Part shown: piece after piece, positions 53,747 to 62,903 of the stretch
How positions within the stretch are numbered: the stretch's first letter is position 1
Layout: each line of letters opens with the position of its first letter
NCBI RefSeq assembly: GCF_000014425.1
Contig: NC_008530.1
Span: forward strand, 1,054,001-1,118,000
Direction: 5' to 3'
DNA from: Lactobacillus gasseri ATCC 33323 = JCM 1131
Lineage (GTDB): Bacteria > Bacillota > Bacilli > Lactobacillales > Lactobacillaceae
DNA length: 64,000 nucleotides
Translations under genes and position numbers: made by a program
The notes under the pieces: model-generated
What the model was told of the DNA's origin: nothing
What the model saw: only the letters and a program-made list of their open reading frames with translations
Database searches by the model: none

Positions 53747-55141
53747 TTATTTTCTTAATCCTTTAGGGTAGAAATTCTTTAATATTTGATCATTGCCGAT
53801 TTTTCCAAAACTAAAGATATGATTTTGATATGCGACTAAAACAGAACCTCGCAATTCACTATTTACCTTAATAGTTTCACCATGTAGATAATGTTCATAA
53901 TCAGTTTCATTTTTCAAATTGAGCAATTGCTTTTGCTCTTTTTGACCTAAAACTTCAGCTAATTGATGACTAGGTTCAAAGCGTTTTTTCTTAAGTAGGC
54001 CTAATTCAACACCATTATTTAAAATGTGTAATTCATTTAATAATTCTGGATCAACAGCTGGGACAAAAACATGACCATTACTTTGTAAAACTGTTTTCTG
54101 CCAATTTTCTAAACTATCTGGCAGTACAAAATTATCTAAAACTTTTGCTACTGTTGTAATTTCATCCTTAGTTAAACGCGTAATAGAGCTCTTTTTCTGA
54201 TGTTTTTTCTATCTCTTCTTAACTTTTTTACCTGAAGCATCTTCAACTGCTTCAGTACTTCTCAAATGGGCTACAAACTGGCCTTCACCTACTCCATTCT
54301 GAAACCAAAGTCTAACTGTGTCTTTTAATTCAGGTAAATTAGACTTTGACCAATCAGCTTTACCCATTGACATTCCGGGATATAACTTTAAAGGCTCAAT
54401 TTTCAAATGATAGTTTTCAACTAGCCAAGCAACAATTTCTTCATCTTCTTCTGGTGAATAGGTACAGGTAGAATAAACCAATTCACCGCCAGGTTTTAAC
54501 ATATTCATTGCTTGTGTCAAAATTTCCTTTTGCCTTGCCTGACAAGTTAAGACATATTCTGGAGACCAGTACTGCATTGCTGCAGGATCTTTTCTAAACA
54601 TTCCTTCACCAGAACAAGGTGCATCGACCAAAATCTTATCAAAAAAATGGGGTAATTTTTTTGATAAACGTTCAGGACTTTCATTTGTAACTACGACATT
54701 TGTAGCTCCCCACCGCTCCAAATTTTCTCGTAAATCTTTAGCCCGACTCTTAGAAATTTCATTAGCTACTAAAAGTCCCTTATTTTCTAGAAAACTTGCT
54801 AGTGCAGTTGACTTACCACCGGGTGCAGCACATAAATCAAGCACCTTTTCTCCTGGTTTTACATTAAGAGCAACGGCTGGATACATTGCTGAAGGGTCTT
54901 GCGAATAAACATAACCACCAGTCCACTCGCTGTCACGACCTGAAACTTCACCATAGTAACCATCGCTAGTAAATTCAATGGGCTCTTCAAGACTATACTG
55001 AACATCCTGATAATTATTCTTTAAAGGATTTAAGCGAAAGCCCTTCTTACTTGGACTATCAATAGACGCAAAGAATTTATTGCTCTCTTCTTCTCCAAGC
55101 AGATTTTGATATTTTTTAATAAATTCAACTGGTAATGACAT
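53747..55141 (-). pseudogene. RsmF/YebU-type rRNA (cytosine-C5) methyltransferase, interrupted by an in-frame TAG
   Basis: The first 310 codons encode the methyltransferase: KVLDLCAAPGGKSTALASFL binds SAM, VDAPCSGEGMFRKDP and LVYSTCTYSPEEDEE carry the two catalytic cysteines. A TAG at 54209-54211 then stops translation after GKKVKKR, but the same frame goes on without another stop for 153 codons (SSITRLTKDEITTVAKVLDN to FYPKGLRK, TAA 53747-53749), which is the C-terminal RsmF/PUA-like RNA-binding domain. Full length would be about 464 residues, normal for the family. So a single nonsense mutation separates the two domains; the truncated product may keep some activity. It overlaps the preceding gene (TAATG). 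Confidence 0.85.
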
Positions 55142-56118
55142 TATTTTTCCTTCTTAATTTTTATCACAAGTAGCATCAACACATAGGTAATAACCTGCAT
55201 TGCAAATACGACTAAAAACAAAATATAAAGTTGACTATGGTTAGAATAGAATTTCCAAGTCTGTAGCCCTAAACTAGTTAACAAAATTACAATTCCGTTT
55301 GCTAGGAAAAAGCGTAGTCCAGAATCAGCCAATAAGTGGGCCCATATTTTTCCAGGTACAAATTTTACGTTTACTGGATTTTCAGCTAAAACAGCGGCTA
55401 TTGCAGCAACTACAAGAGCAATTACCACACACAAGATAGCTGCAATTAGTTTCTTAGTAGGGCTAATTCCATGCTGCCTATTATAAGTCTTACTGAAATC
55501 TTTAGTCTGCATGTTTCCTTTTAAATACGCATGCATAGAATTAGCTTCATTTCTATTCAAACCATCTACTACGATTTTGTAATTATTAATTGACTCTTTA
55601 GCCGTGGGCTGATTAATCCCAGTTGAAAGATAATAAACTGCTTGTCCGTTTTGGCTCTCATTGTTTCGCTTTAATTCACCAATAATAGTGACATAATCAT
55701 TATTCTCCTTTAGATAATGATTATTTTGTAAAGTTACAACTTTACTTTCGGTATCCGCTGAAATAACTGCAAAAGGAATTGATCCATCAAAGTCGCTTTT
55801 AGTAAAGTAACGTGAGCTTCCCTTAGCTAGGGGTTGACTCTTTAAGTTATAATTAGCCCAAATCAAGACTCTATCTGGAATATAATTGGATTCAAAATGA
55901 ATCTGCACTTTATCATGAGCGAAATTTCTATTCACATAGTTTAATAACTGCTTAATACTATGCTTTTTCTTAGATTTAAAAACATAATAAGTGCTCGACA
56001 AACCATTATTATTTAAAACTTGATCAGCTCTTTGAGATTGTTGACGAGATAAAATCAACCCTAATCCCAAAAAAGCTACAAAAGAAATTATTAAAAGAAT
56101 AAGTCGTTTTATTTTCAT
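55141..56118 (-). CDS. Membrane protein with an extracellular domain, unknown
   Basis: A 325-residue protein: N-terminal membrane helix (LILLIISFVAFLGLGLIL), about 180 residues outside (STYYVFKSKKKHSIKQLLNYV to MHAYLKGNM), then three helices (LIAAILCVVIALVVAAIAAVL, FFLANGIVILLTSLG, LYILFLVVFAMQVITYVLMLLVI). The design recalls FtsX-like or bacteriocin-associated membrane proteins, but no ATPase is near. Start and stop both overlap neighbours (TAATG on each side), making it the middle of a coupled three-gene chain with rsmF. Confidence 0.65.
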   Translation of the reverse strand: MKIKRLILLIISFVAFLGLGLILSRQQSQRADQVLNNNGLSSTYYVFKSKKKHSIKQLLNYVNRNFAHDKVQIHFESNYIPDRVLIWANYNLKSQPLAKGSSRYFTKSDFDGSIPFAVISADTESKVVTLQNNHYLKENNDYVTIIGELKRNNESQNGQAVYYLSTGINQPTAKESINNYKIVVDGLNRNEANSMHAYLKGNMQTKDFSKTYNRQHGISPTKKLIAAILCVVIALVVAAIAAVLAENPVNVKFVPGKIWAHLLADSGLRFFLANGIVILLTSLGLQTWKFYSNHSQLYILFLVVFAMQVITYVLMLLVIKIKKEK

Positions 56119-56846
56119 TATTTTATTTCAAAAACCTTTTCGTCAATGAAATCGAAGCTTTGAAAGCTACGATTAACTTTTGTATTAGTCCTACTTTTTG
56201 CTTTCTGCCAAAAAGTAGCAGAATTTGTAGCACCATTTTTTTCGCCAATAAACAGTAACACCGGTTGATGATCAAGACTACGATATAAATCGAGAATCTT
56301 TAAATCATCTTCTCCAAAATTAGGCGCCCAGGAGCAAATAATTAGATCAACCTCAGGGTGCTTTTTAATTGCACTCAAAGCATCCAAATTCTCTGTTGTA
56401 AAAATCGGAGCTTCGCCAGTTGTTGAGCTTTTAGCCCAAGAAAATGAGTCACTTGCAATTGCATTTATCCCTACCTGACTTAAGGCCTTTGACCAATATG
56501 CATTTCCTGCCATAATTTCTAAGCTAGATTTAACATGATACTCTTGTTTAATTAACCTAGCTGTTTCTAAGTTTGGCAAAGACCAAACTCCATATTCTCT
56601 TGAGAGAAAACTCCGAAAATTATTAAGGAGATTATTTGCTTCTTGGACTTTATCTTTATTTCCGATATTATCTATCATTATATCTAAGCTATCAGGTAAA
56701 AATCCAAGTGAATTAGGTGATTTTGGTAAAATCTTTTTTTGCTGAAGATTAGCAATTATATTATTAATTATGTTAACTTGTTTATGAAGAGGCAAATAAT
56801 TGAGTTCTTTGTCTAACTGATTTAGTTTAATTTGATACTGTTTCAT
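56118..56846 (-). CDS. SAM-dependent methyltransferase-like protein
   Basis: About 242 residues. The N-terminal 80 residues are helical; then comes a Rossmann-like core: SSLEIMAGNAYWSKALSQVG (motif I, where MAGN replaces the usual G-x-G), AIASDSFSW (motif II acid) and VDLIICSWAPNFGEDDLKIL (motif IV). That pattern is seen in small lactobacillus methyltransferase-like proteins of unknown target. ATG 56844-56846 is used, since AGGGA stands ten bases upstream; an ATG at 56855 would abut it. First gene of the chain that ends with rsmF. Confidence 0.65.
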   Translation of the reverse strand: MKQYQIKLNQLDKELNYLPLHKQVNIINNIIANLQQKKILPKSPNSLGFLPDSLDIMIDNIGNKDKVQEANNLLNNFRSFLSREYGVWSLPNLETARLIKQEYHVKSSLEIMAGNAYWSKALSQVGINAIASDSFSWAKSSTTGEAPIFTTENLDALSAIKKHPEVDLIICSWAPNFGEDDLKILDLYRSLDHQPVLLFIGEKNGATNSATFWQKAKSRTNTKVNRSFQSFDFIDEKVFEIK

Positions 56847-56936
56847 TTGATACATTCCCTACGAAATGATTTTACCATTCAAAGTTAATAAAAACAGGTA
56901 TAATAAAAGTGATGTAAGCATTAAGGAGCAAAAGTT

Positions 56937-57506
56937 ATGTCAAAACATAAAACTGAATCGGCTGAATCCCTTGGTCACTGGCTCCTGCAGGTATTTATTT
57001 TAGCAATTGTAATTTTCGGTTTATATATTTTTATGTTCCGTGTGCTACTTGCTAATGAAACTATCACTGGACCATCAATGCAGCCAACCTTTGAGAATAA
57101 TGATCGAATCATTGCAGTAAGACATTCCAAACTCTCACGCGGTGATATTGTGATTTTACGAGCGCCAGATCAACCAGGTGCACTTTACATTAAAAGAATT
57201 ATCGGCGTGCCTGGTGACAGCATTAAATCAAAAAATGATGTAATGTATATTAATGGGAAGCCAATCAAAGAGCCGTACTTAACAAAATACAAGAAAAAGC
57301 TTGCTAAGGGTCAACTGTATACCAATAATTTCAACCTGCAGCAACTTTATCATGTAAAACGAGTACCAAAAGACTGTTATTTCGTAATGGGTGATCACCG
57401 GAACATTTCAAAAGACTCACGGATGATTGGTTTTATCAAAAGAAAAGATATTGTTGGTGAAGTCAAATTAAGGTATTTTCCATTCGATCAAATACAATGG
57501 TTTTAA
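56937..57506 (+). CDS. lepB: Signal peptidase I
   Basis: A 189-residue membrane serine protease that removes signal peptides from secreted proteins. One N-terminal helix (WLLQVFILAIVIFGLYIFMFRVLL), then box B GPSMQPTF with the nucleophile S47, box D YIKRIIGVPGD with the general base K86, and box E VMGDHRNISKDSR. Gram-positive short form. Ribosome binding site AAGGAG. Several secreted proteins, including the nucleotidase in this window, would be its clients. Confidence 0.92.
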   Translation: MSKHKTESAESLGHWLLQVFILAIVIFGLYIFMFRVLLANETITGPSMQPTFENNDRIIAVRHSKLSRGDIVILRAPDQPGALYIKRIIGVPGDSIKSKNDVMYINGKPIKEPYLTKYKKKLAKGQLYTNNFNLQQLYHVKRVPKDCYFVMGDHRNISKDSRMIGFIKRKDIVGEVKLRYFPFDQIQWF

Positions 57507-57536
57507 TTTATAAATTTAGAAAGTGTGAATTATAAA

Positions 57537-57722
57537 ATGAGTCCTGAAGAATTATCTGATGCAATTATTGAATTTGAAGTTAAAAATAATGTCAACGATA
57601 CTGCGCTTGCTTTTTCAAGTCACCTATCTGTCGAAAAATTGCATGCAATGAAGACTGGCGAAGCAAAATACACAATGGAAGAAGCTGAACAAGTCCTCGA
57701 CTATATTCAAGCTAATTCTTAA
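57537..57722 (+). CDS. Small LBP_cg2779-like protein
   Basis: A 61-residue helical protein (or 65 from a GTG at 57525): MSPEELSDAIIEFEVKNNV, then TALAFSSHLSVEKLHAMKTG and EEAEQVLDYIQANS. It resembles the short LBP_cg2779 family of lactobacilli, seemingly a degenerate helix-turn-helix, function unknown. Eighteen to thirty bases after lepB and probably on its transcript. The ATG is preferred because the GTG has no room for a ribosome binding site. Confidence 0.65.
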   Translation: MSPEELSDAIIEFEVKNNVNDTALAFSSHLSVEKLHAMKTGEAKYTMEEAEQVLDYIQANS

Positions 57723-57742
57723 TCTGATTTTTAATAATAGCA

Positions 57743-57790
57743 AAAAAGGAATAGGGTTTTGAAATCAAATTTTCAAAATCTTATTCCTTT
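57743..57790. terminator. Bidirectional terminator
   Basis: AAAAGGAATAGGGTTTTGAAA pairs almost throughout (G-U allowed) with TTTTCAAAATCTTATTCCTTTT, a stem of about 20 bp between convergent genes. Confidence 0.75.
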
Positions 57791-57792
57791 TC

Positions 57793-58629
57793 TTATATCT
57801 TAGCCTCATGATATTTATTCAAAAGAAAAATATTAACGATAATCAAAATGATATCAACTACTAGTACTACTGCCATTGTTAAGTAATTCTCAGTTAGGTT
57901 TGATCTTACATCAATAGCATCTTTACTCAAGGTGGTTAAAAACATGCCATTTTGCAAAAACCCAGTTAATGAATTCATGACAAACCAATAAACATTCATC
58001 AAGAATATTAAGCCAATGCAAGTTAGAGAAACAACTACTAAGAAATAAACAAGTTTGCTTATCTTTTCTGGCAGAAAATCACTAACTATCTTCCCAGTAA
58101 AGTTTATCAAACTAACTGCAAGATAAATAAACATTCCAATCAAAATTATTAGTAAAATGACAGAAAGCAAATCTGCTAAATGTATATCCTGCCATAATTT
58201 TCCTTCTCCGATTGAGCCAAAATTTTTAAAAGTTGTCTGCCAAAACTCATTTGTAATAATTACAGGCAATCCAGCAATTACAATCATAACTATTTGTAAA
58301 ATAACTAGAAAAATTCCATCAATAATTGCTGAACCTAAGTTAGCAAATAATAATGCGCTGTTCTTAATCGGCGCTAATCGCCAAGTCTGTGAAGCATAAA
58401 CTTGCTCATTTTTCCTACTTGAAAGGAATAAATATGCCAAATCAAACAATGGCGTGATTGTGATGAAAGCTGTTAACATATATGATTTACTTTCACCTTG
58501 AAAGGCCATTTTTAAAAGTGCCCAAAATCCAAGTAATACGCCAACAACAATCTGCAGGAGTGCTAATCTACGAACAAGCCGCAGTTTACTTTTAGTTAAT
58601 TCTTTAAATATTGATGAAAAAGATGTCAT
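57793..58629 (-). CDS. ABC-2 type permease, second copy
   Basis: A 278-residue membrane protein with six hydrophobic segments, no ATPase motifs. It is a tandem paralogue of the next gene: both share SKLRLVRRLALLQ-like starts, a QTWRL-P-I-S motif (residues near 83) and the same helix pattern. Acts with the ATPase at 59460-60167 in a GntR-controlled exporter like YtrABCDEF/Bcr systems. Last gene of the operon; ten bases after its neighbour. Confidence 0.8.
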   Translation of the reverse strand: MTSFSSIFKELTKSKLRLVRRLALLQIVVGVLLGFWALLKMAFQGESKSYMLTAFITITPLFDLAYLFLSSRKNEQVYASQTWRLAPIKNSALLFANLGSAIIDGIFLVILQIVMIVIAGLPVIITNEFWQTTFKNFGSIGEGKLWQDIHLADLLSVILLIILIGMFIYLAVSLINFTGKIVSDFLPEKISKLVYFLVVVSLTCIGLIFLMNVYWFVMNSLTGFLQNGMFLTTLSKDAIDVRSNLTENYLTMAVVLVVDIILIIVNIFLLNKYHEAKI

Positions 58630-58638
58630 CAGTATTCC

Positions 58639-59457
58639 CTACTTTCCTTCGTGGAAATTCTTTAAAAGCCAAATGTTGACTGCTCCTAAAGCAACATCAA
58701 TCAAGGCAACCATCAAGTTACTCTCGCTAAATGCAAGTAAACTATTTGAGGTTTCTCCCCAACGCAATTGATTTAATAAATTAATCAGATTATCTGATAA
58801 GAAAATAAAGATAAAAATCAAAACAATCATAATAACAAAGCGGATTAACTTGCTATGTTTATCAGGAAGAAAGTCTGTAATTGTTCTACTTGAGAGATTT
58901 AATGCAGTCACAATACTATAAACTAAGACAGCGAACAACAAAAATGCTAAAAATGCACTCAACATTTCTCCGAATGGAAATGACTCAAGAAACTTTTGCC
59001 AAAAGTTACCAGCATGGCTTGACTTAGAAATAGCTTGATTAATTTCCCAGATATTTGTTCGAACGTCTTTACTCAAAAGAGCTGGCAAAAAAGTAATAAT
59101 TCCCATTCCAATTTGAATTAAAACCAAGTAAAGTCCATTAACAAACGCTGATAAGATATTAGCTAAGTAAAATTTACTTGATGAAATTGGAACAAGGCGC
59201 CAAGTTTGTGAGCTATATTCTTTCTCATTTTGCCAAGCAGAAAGTACCACATAAGCCATATCCGCAAACGGAGCAAAAGTAGATAACATTACAAACCAGG
59301 CTATTGGTTTAGCTTGACTAGAAAATGCATCGCCATTTGAAAATAATGCCCAAAGCGCGAAAACTGAGGCTGCTACCAATTGTAAGAGAGCCAGTAAATA
59401 AACGCTGCGACGCTTCTTTTTTCCCATTTGACTAAATAATGCTTTAAAGGTCGTCAT
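58639..59457 (-). CDS. ABC-2 type permease, first copy
   Basis: A 272-residue protein with six hydrophobic segments (LALLQLVAASVFALWALF onward), QTWRLVPISSSKFYLANILSAF and a long middle loop. Paralogue of the downstream gene, so the transporter is probably an ATPase dimer with two different permeases. Two bases after the ATPase stop, so translation is coupled. Confidence 0.8.
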   Translation of the reverse strand: MTTFKALFSQMGKKKRRSVYLLALLQLVAASVFALWALFSNGDAFSSQAKPIAWFVMLSTFAPFADMAYVVLSAWQNEKEYSSQTWRLVPISSSKFYLANILSAFVNGLYLVLIQIGMGIITFLPALLSKDVRTNIWEINQAISKSSHAGNFWQKFLESFPFGEMLSAFLAFLLFAVLVYSIVTALNLSSRTITDFLPDKHSKLIRFVIMIVLIFIFIFLSDNLINLLNQLRWGETSNSLLAFSESNLMVALIDVALGAVNIWLLKNFHEGK

Positions 59458-59459
59458 TT

Positions 59460-60167
59460 TTACTCAGCTCCTTCATCTGTATATAGACTTTCATAATATT
59501 CTTCAATACTATGTCCCTTTGCTCTAATATCATCTGCTGATAAGTGACTTGCAATCTTCTTGTCTTTTACAATTACCACTTCATCTAAAATCGTTGTAAT
59601 TTCATTTACAAAGTGATCAGAAATAACAATAGTGCTGTCTGGACTCTTCCAAAGTAAAATTGAATTAATAATTCTTTTTCTAGCCATTGGATCGATTCCA
59701 GAGAAAGGCTCATCAAGTAAATACAATTTTGCTTCTCGACTTAGAGTTACAGCAATTTCCAGCTTTTCACGCATTCCTCGTGATAATTGCCCGAGCTTCA
59801 TCTCATTGTTGAGTTTCATAAAAGAACGTAATTGCTCAAATTTACTACTATCAAAATCTACAAATAACTTTTGATAAAATTCTTCTACTTCACCAACTTT
59901 TGTTGAATCACTTAACCCTTTCAGGTTATCAGTCATAGCAATGTTAGCCTTTCGGTAAACTTCACTGCTATCCCCATTAAGAAGCACTTCACCTTGATAG
60001 TGTTTAGCAATACCAACGATCACTCTCATCAATGTTGTTTTACCAGCACCATTTTCACCTAAAAGCGCGATAATTTTACCTGAATCAATGTCTAAATTTA
60101 CATTATCAAGAATAGTTCTCAAATTTTTGCGATATGTTAATCCCTTTACTTCGAGTAATTTATTCAT
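59460..60167 (-). CDS. ABC transporter ATPase
   Basis: A 235-residue ATPase. Walker A LLGENGAGKTTLMRVIVG, signature QLSRGMREKLEIAVTLSR (S-R-G variant typical of YtrB-like proteins), Walker B LYLLDEPFSGIDPMAR. ATG 60165-60167 follows GGGAG; the longer frame from 60212 overlaps the regulator and has no site. Second gene of the GntR operon. Confidence 0.88.
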   Translation of the reverse strand: MNKLLEVKGLTYRKNLRTILDNVNLDIDSGKIIALLGENGAGKTTLMRVIVGIAKHYQGEVLLNGDSSEVYRKANIAMTDNLKGLSDSTKVGEVEEFYQKLFVDFDSSKFEQLRSFMKLNNEMKLGQLSRGMREKLEIAVTLSREAKLYLLDEPFSGIDPMARKRIINSILLWKSPDSTIVISDHFVNEITTILDEVVIVKDKKIASHLSADDIRAKGHSIEEYYESLYTDEGAE

Positions 60168-60168
60168 C

Positions 60169-60537
60169 TTAGTCTCCCTTCTTCTCTTCAATAAACTTTT
60201 TAAGCTCCTCAAGCGTCTTTTCCGGGGTTAGACCTAACTGTGCTGTACTTTCTAAAAACTCGCTTATTGTGTCTTTAATTAATTCCCTGCGCTTTTGTAA
60301 AATCAATTCCGTATCAGTTGTGACAAATGAACCAAGGCCCCGTCTAACTTCAAGGATTCCTTCAACATTCATCTGGTTAAGAGCACGTTGAACTGTATTT
60401 ACATTTACAGTCAAATCAACCGCCAATTGTCGTACTGAGGGAACCTTTTCACCAGGCTTTATCTTTCCTAAAGCGATTTGTCGATAAAGATACTTCTCAA
60501 TTTGTACATAGATTGGAATATTATCTTGAAATTGCAA
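60169..60537 (-). CDS. GntR family (YtrA-type) repressor
   Basis: A 122-residue regulator with an N-terminal winged helix (IPIYVQIEKYLYRQIALGKIKPGEKVPSVRQLAVDLTVNVNTVQRAL) and only a short helical tail, the YtrA subtype that controls ABC transporters. It is the first gene and, by family rule, represses its own operon; the inverted repeat at 60556-60581 next to the promoter is the likely operator. YtrA systems often answer cell-wall antibiotics. Confidence 0.9.
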   Translation of the reverse strand: MQFQDNIPIYVQIEKYLYRQIALGKIKPGEKVPSVRQLAVDLTVNVNTVQRALNQMNVEGILEVRRGLGSFVTTDTELILQKRRELIKDTISEFLESTAQLGLTPEKTLEELKKFIEEKKGD

Positions 60538-60555
60538 TCTTTACACCGCCTTCAC

Positions 60556-60612
60556 TAGTGTATGGTTTATCTATTACACTAATATAATACCAACATCTAT
60601 TTTTAAATACAA
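60556..60612 (-). promoter_or_regulatory. Promoter and operator of the GntR-ABC operon
   Basis: On the minus strand TTGTAT (60607-60612), 17 bases, TATTAT (60584-60589). Directly after the -10 lies TAGTGTA (60575-60581 as complement) and its mirror TACACTA (60556-60562), a perfect 7-bp inverted repeat with 12 bases between, typical in form for GntR operators. Confidence 0.65.
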
Positions 60613-60658
60613 GTCTTATTTTTGTTTCACAATTTTTAATTTACATTTTTTAATAAAA

Positions 60659-60705
60659 AAATAGCAGATAAAATGCTGATATTGCAAGCATTTTATCTGC
60701 TATTT
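60659..60705 (-). terminator. Long hairpin terminator, distal to pepT
   Basis: AAATAGCAGATAAAATGCT (60659-60677) and AGCATTTTATCTGCTATTT (60687-60705) form a perfect 19-bp stem, with TTTTTTTATT following on the minus strand. It lies 142 bases after pepT; the bases between hold nothing else that I can see. Confidence 0.7.
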
Positions 60706-60847
60706 AGCAAGTTAATAGTATCAGTGTAAAACTATTTTTAATTTTTAACTAATTTATCAATGTTGATATAAAAGTATTTATCTACTATCAAGAAGAACCT
60801 AGAACTAATAAATTTAATCAAAAATAGTTAAAATTGTTTCACTAATT

Positions 60848-62095
60848 TTATTTCTTATTTCTTTCAACATTCAATTGATTGATTTTACGTAAAACGTCCA
60901 CAGCTTTCCACATGGATTCAAGGACGGTGTATTCATATCTACCATGCATATTCTCTTCACCGGCAAAAAGATTTGGACAAGGTAAGCCCATATAAGTTAA
61001 TTGTGAGCCATCAGTACCACCGCGAACTGGATCTTCATTAACAGTAAGCCCCTCAGCCTTGTAAGCATCTCTAGCTAAGTCCACAATCTCCATATGCTTT
61101 TCGAGTTCATCAGCCATGTTGTAGTATTGGTCCCACATTTTAAGCTTAATTCTCTCAGTGCCAAATTCGTCATTCATTTTCTTAACGATGTCTTTAACCA
61201 AGTTCTTTCTTCTTTCAAGGCCATCGCGTTTAAAATCACGAATAATATAATCCATATGTGCTGAATCAACGGTTCCATCAAAATTCATTAAATGGAAAAA
61301 CCCTTCTCGACCATCAGTGTGTTCTGGACGATCATGTTCAGGCAATTGATTATGAAAATCAATTCCAACCTGAATTGCATTGATCATTTGTCCCTTAGCA
61401 ACTGCGGGGTGAACATTTACTCCTTGAATATCTAAGCCAAATTGAGCTGCTGAAAACGTACCCCAGTCAAGTTTTCCTGGTGCTTCACCATCAACTGTAT
61501 AAGCAAAATCTGCTCCAAATTCTTCAACATCAAAATGTTCTGCTCCAGTTCCAATTTCTTCATCTGGAGTAAAAGCTAATTTAATTTCACCGTGTTTTTC
61601 TTCGGGATGTTCCATCAAGTATTCCGCAAAAGTCATAAGTTCTGAAATACCACACTTGTCATCCCCACCAAGTAAAGTATCACCAGAAGCTGAAATAATC
61701 ATTTGACCCTTATAATTTTTTAAATGTGGAAAGACTTCAGGATCTAAGTAAAATTCGCTATCTCCTAATTGAATTTTAGACTTACCATCATAATTCTCTG
61801 TAATTTGTGGCTTGACATCAACTGAATTAAAGTCTGCTGTATCACAGTGTGCTAACAAGCCGAATGTTGGCACTTTATAGTCAATGTTTGATGGAATAGT
61901 AGCAATTACGCAACCACTTTTTTGATTATAGTGAACATCTTTAAGACCTAACTCTTCTAGGTCCTTCATAATTACATTCTTTTGAAAGTTTTCTTCTCTT
62001 TCAGTTGATGGAAAACGGTCTGAATGCTCATCAGATCTAGAATTTACCTTAACGTATTTTAAAAATCTAGGTAATAAATTTGGATATTCAGTCAT
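60848..62095 (-). CDS. pepT: Tripeptidase T
   Basis: A 415-residue M20 zinc aminopeptidase releasing the N-terminal residue of tripeptides. GLLAHCDTADF, GGDDKCGISELMTFAEYL, FTPDEEIGTGAEHFDVEEFGADFAYTVDG and VRGGTDGSQLTYMG supply the metal ligands and catalytic glutamate. Ten bases after the Nif3-like gene and probably co-transcribed with it. Confidence 0.92.
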   Translation of the reverse strand: MTEYPNLLPRFLKYVKVNSRSDEHSDRFPSTEREENFQKNVIMKDLEELGLKDVHYNQKSGCVIATIPSNIDYKVPTFGLLAHCDTADFNSVDVKPQITENYDGKSKIQLGDSEFYLDPEVFPHLKNYKGQMIISASGDTLLGGDDKCGISELMTFAEYLMEHPEEKHGEIKLAFTPDEEIGTGAEHFDVEEFGADFAYTVDGEAPGKLDWGTFSAAQFGLDIQGVNVHPAVAKGQMINAIQVGIDFHNQLPEHDRPEHTDGREGFFHLMNFDGTVDSAHMDYIIRDFKRDGLERRKNLVKDIVKKMNDEFGTERIKLKMWDQYYNMADELEKHMEIVDLARDAYKAEGLTVNEDPVRGGTDGSQLTYMGLPCPNLFAGEENMHGRYEYTVLESMWKAVDVLRKINQLNVERNKK

Positions 62096-62105
62096 TTTAA
62101 TTCTC

Positions 62106-62903
62106 CTAAAATAAATCTTGGAATGGGTTAGTTGATACCTCTGAGACTACTACAGGTACCTTCCAATTATAATCCTTATTCCACTTTTCAAGACGATCCC
62201 CGACCTTATACTTAAAAAGCTTTTCAGTATAGTGACCCGGATCAACTACAGTTAAGCCACTTGAGATCATGTCATGACCCACATGATAATAAACGTCACC
62301 AGTGATAAAGGCATCAACTCCATCAACTAGGGCCTGACGCCAAAACTTACCGCCATCACCGCAAATGAAAGCAACCGTTGAAATCATCTTATCATTATCT
62401 GCGGTAATCAAACGTGCCATTTTAATGTGCATCTTATCTTTGACATAGTATGCAAAGTCTTTAGCGGTCATTTCTTTAGGTAATCTACCTTTTCTCCCAA
62501 TGGCAATTCCATCTGAATCTAAGGCAAAGGGTTCAACATCTTCAAGCCCCAGCTCTTCTGCTTGCCAATCTGCCGATCCATTTTGAGCTTTATCAGAATT
62601 AGTATGAATTGAGTACACAGTAATTCCATTTGCAATCAGCTTGCCATACATGGCATTTTGAGGATCAGAAAAGTCTAAATTCTTTGCTGGTCTAAACATT
62701 ACCGGATGGTGACTAATAATCAGATCAACGCCTTTTTCGATTGCTTCATCTACTACCTGCGGACGAACATCTAAAGTAGTCATCATTTTAGTAACTTCAG
62801 CATCCATCGATCCAATTTGCATTCCAACTGGATCACCTTCAGAAGCGATTTCTTCTGGAAAATCTTCTCTTAAACGCTTTACAATATCTGCCACTTTTGT
62901 CAT
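62106..62903 (-). CDS. Nif3-like dinuclear metal center protein
   Basis: A 265-residue Nif3/YqfO family protein with a dinuclear metal site: DLIISHHPVMF, YSIHTNSDKAQNG and the C-terminal DAFITGDVYYHVGHDMISSG. It is the short form without the inserted PII-like domain. Proposed roles include GTP cyclohydrolase-like activity; unproven. Overlaps trmK (ATGA) and stands next to it, as in most Firmicutes. Confidence 0.9.
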   Translation of the reverse strand: MTKVADIVKRLREDFPEEIASEGDPVGMQIGSMDAEVTKMMTTLDVRPQVVDEAIEKGVDLIISHHPVMFRPAKNLDFSDPQNAMYGKLIANGITVYSIHTNSDKAQNGSADWQAEELGLEDVEPFALDSDGIAIGRKGRLPKEMTAKDFAYYVKDKMHIKMARLITADNDKMISTVAFICGDGGKFWRQALVDGVDAFITGDVYYHVGHDMISSGLTVVDPGHYTEKLFKYKVGDRLEKWNKDYNWKVPVVVSEVSTNPFQDLF

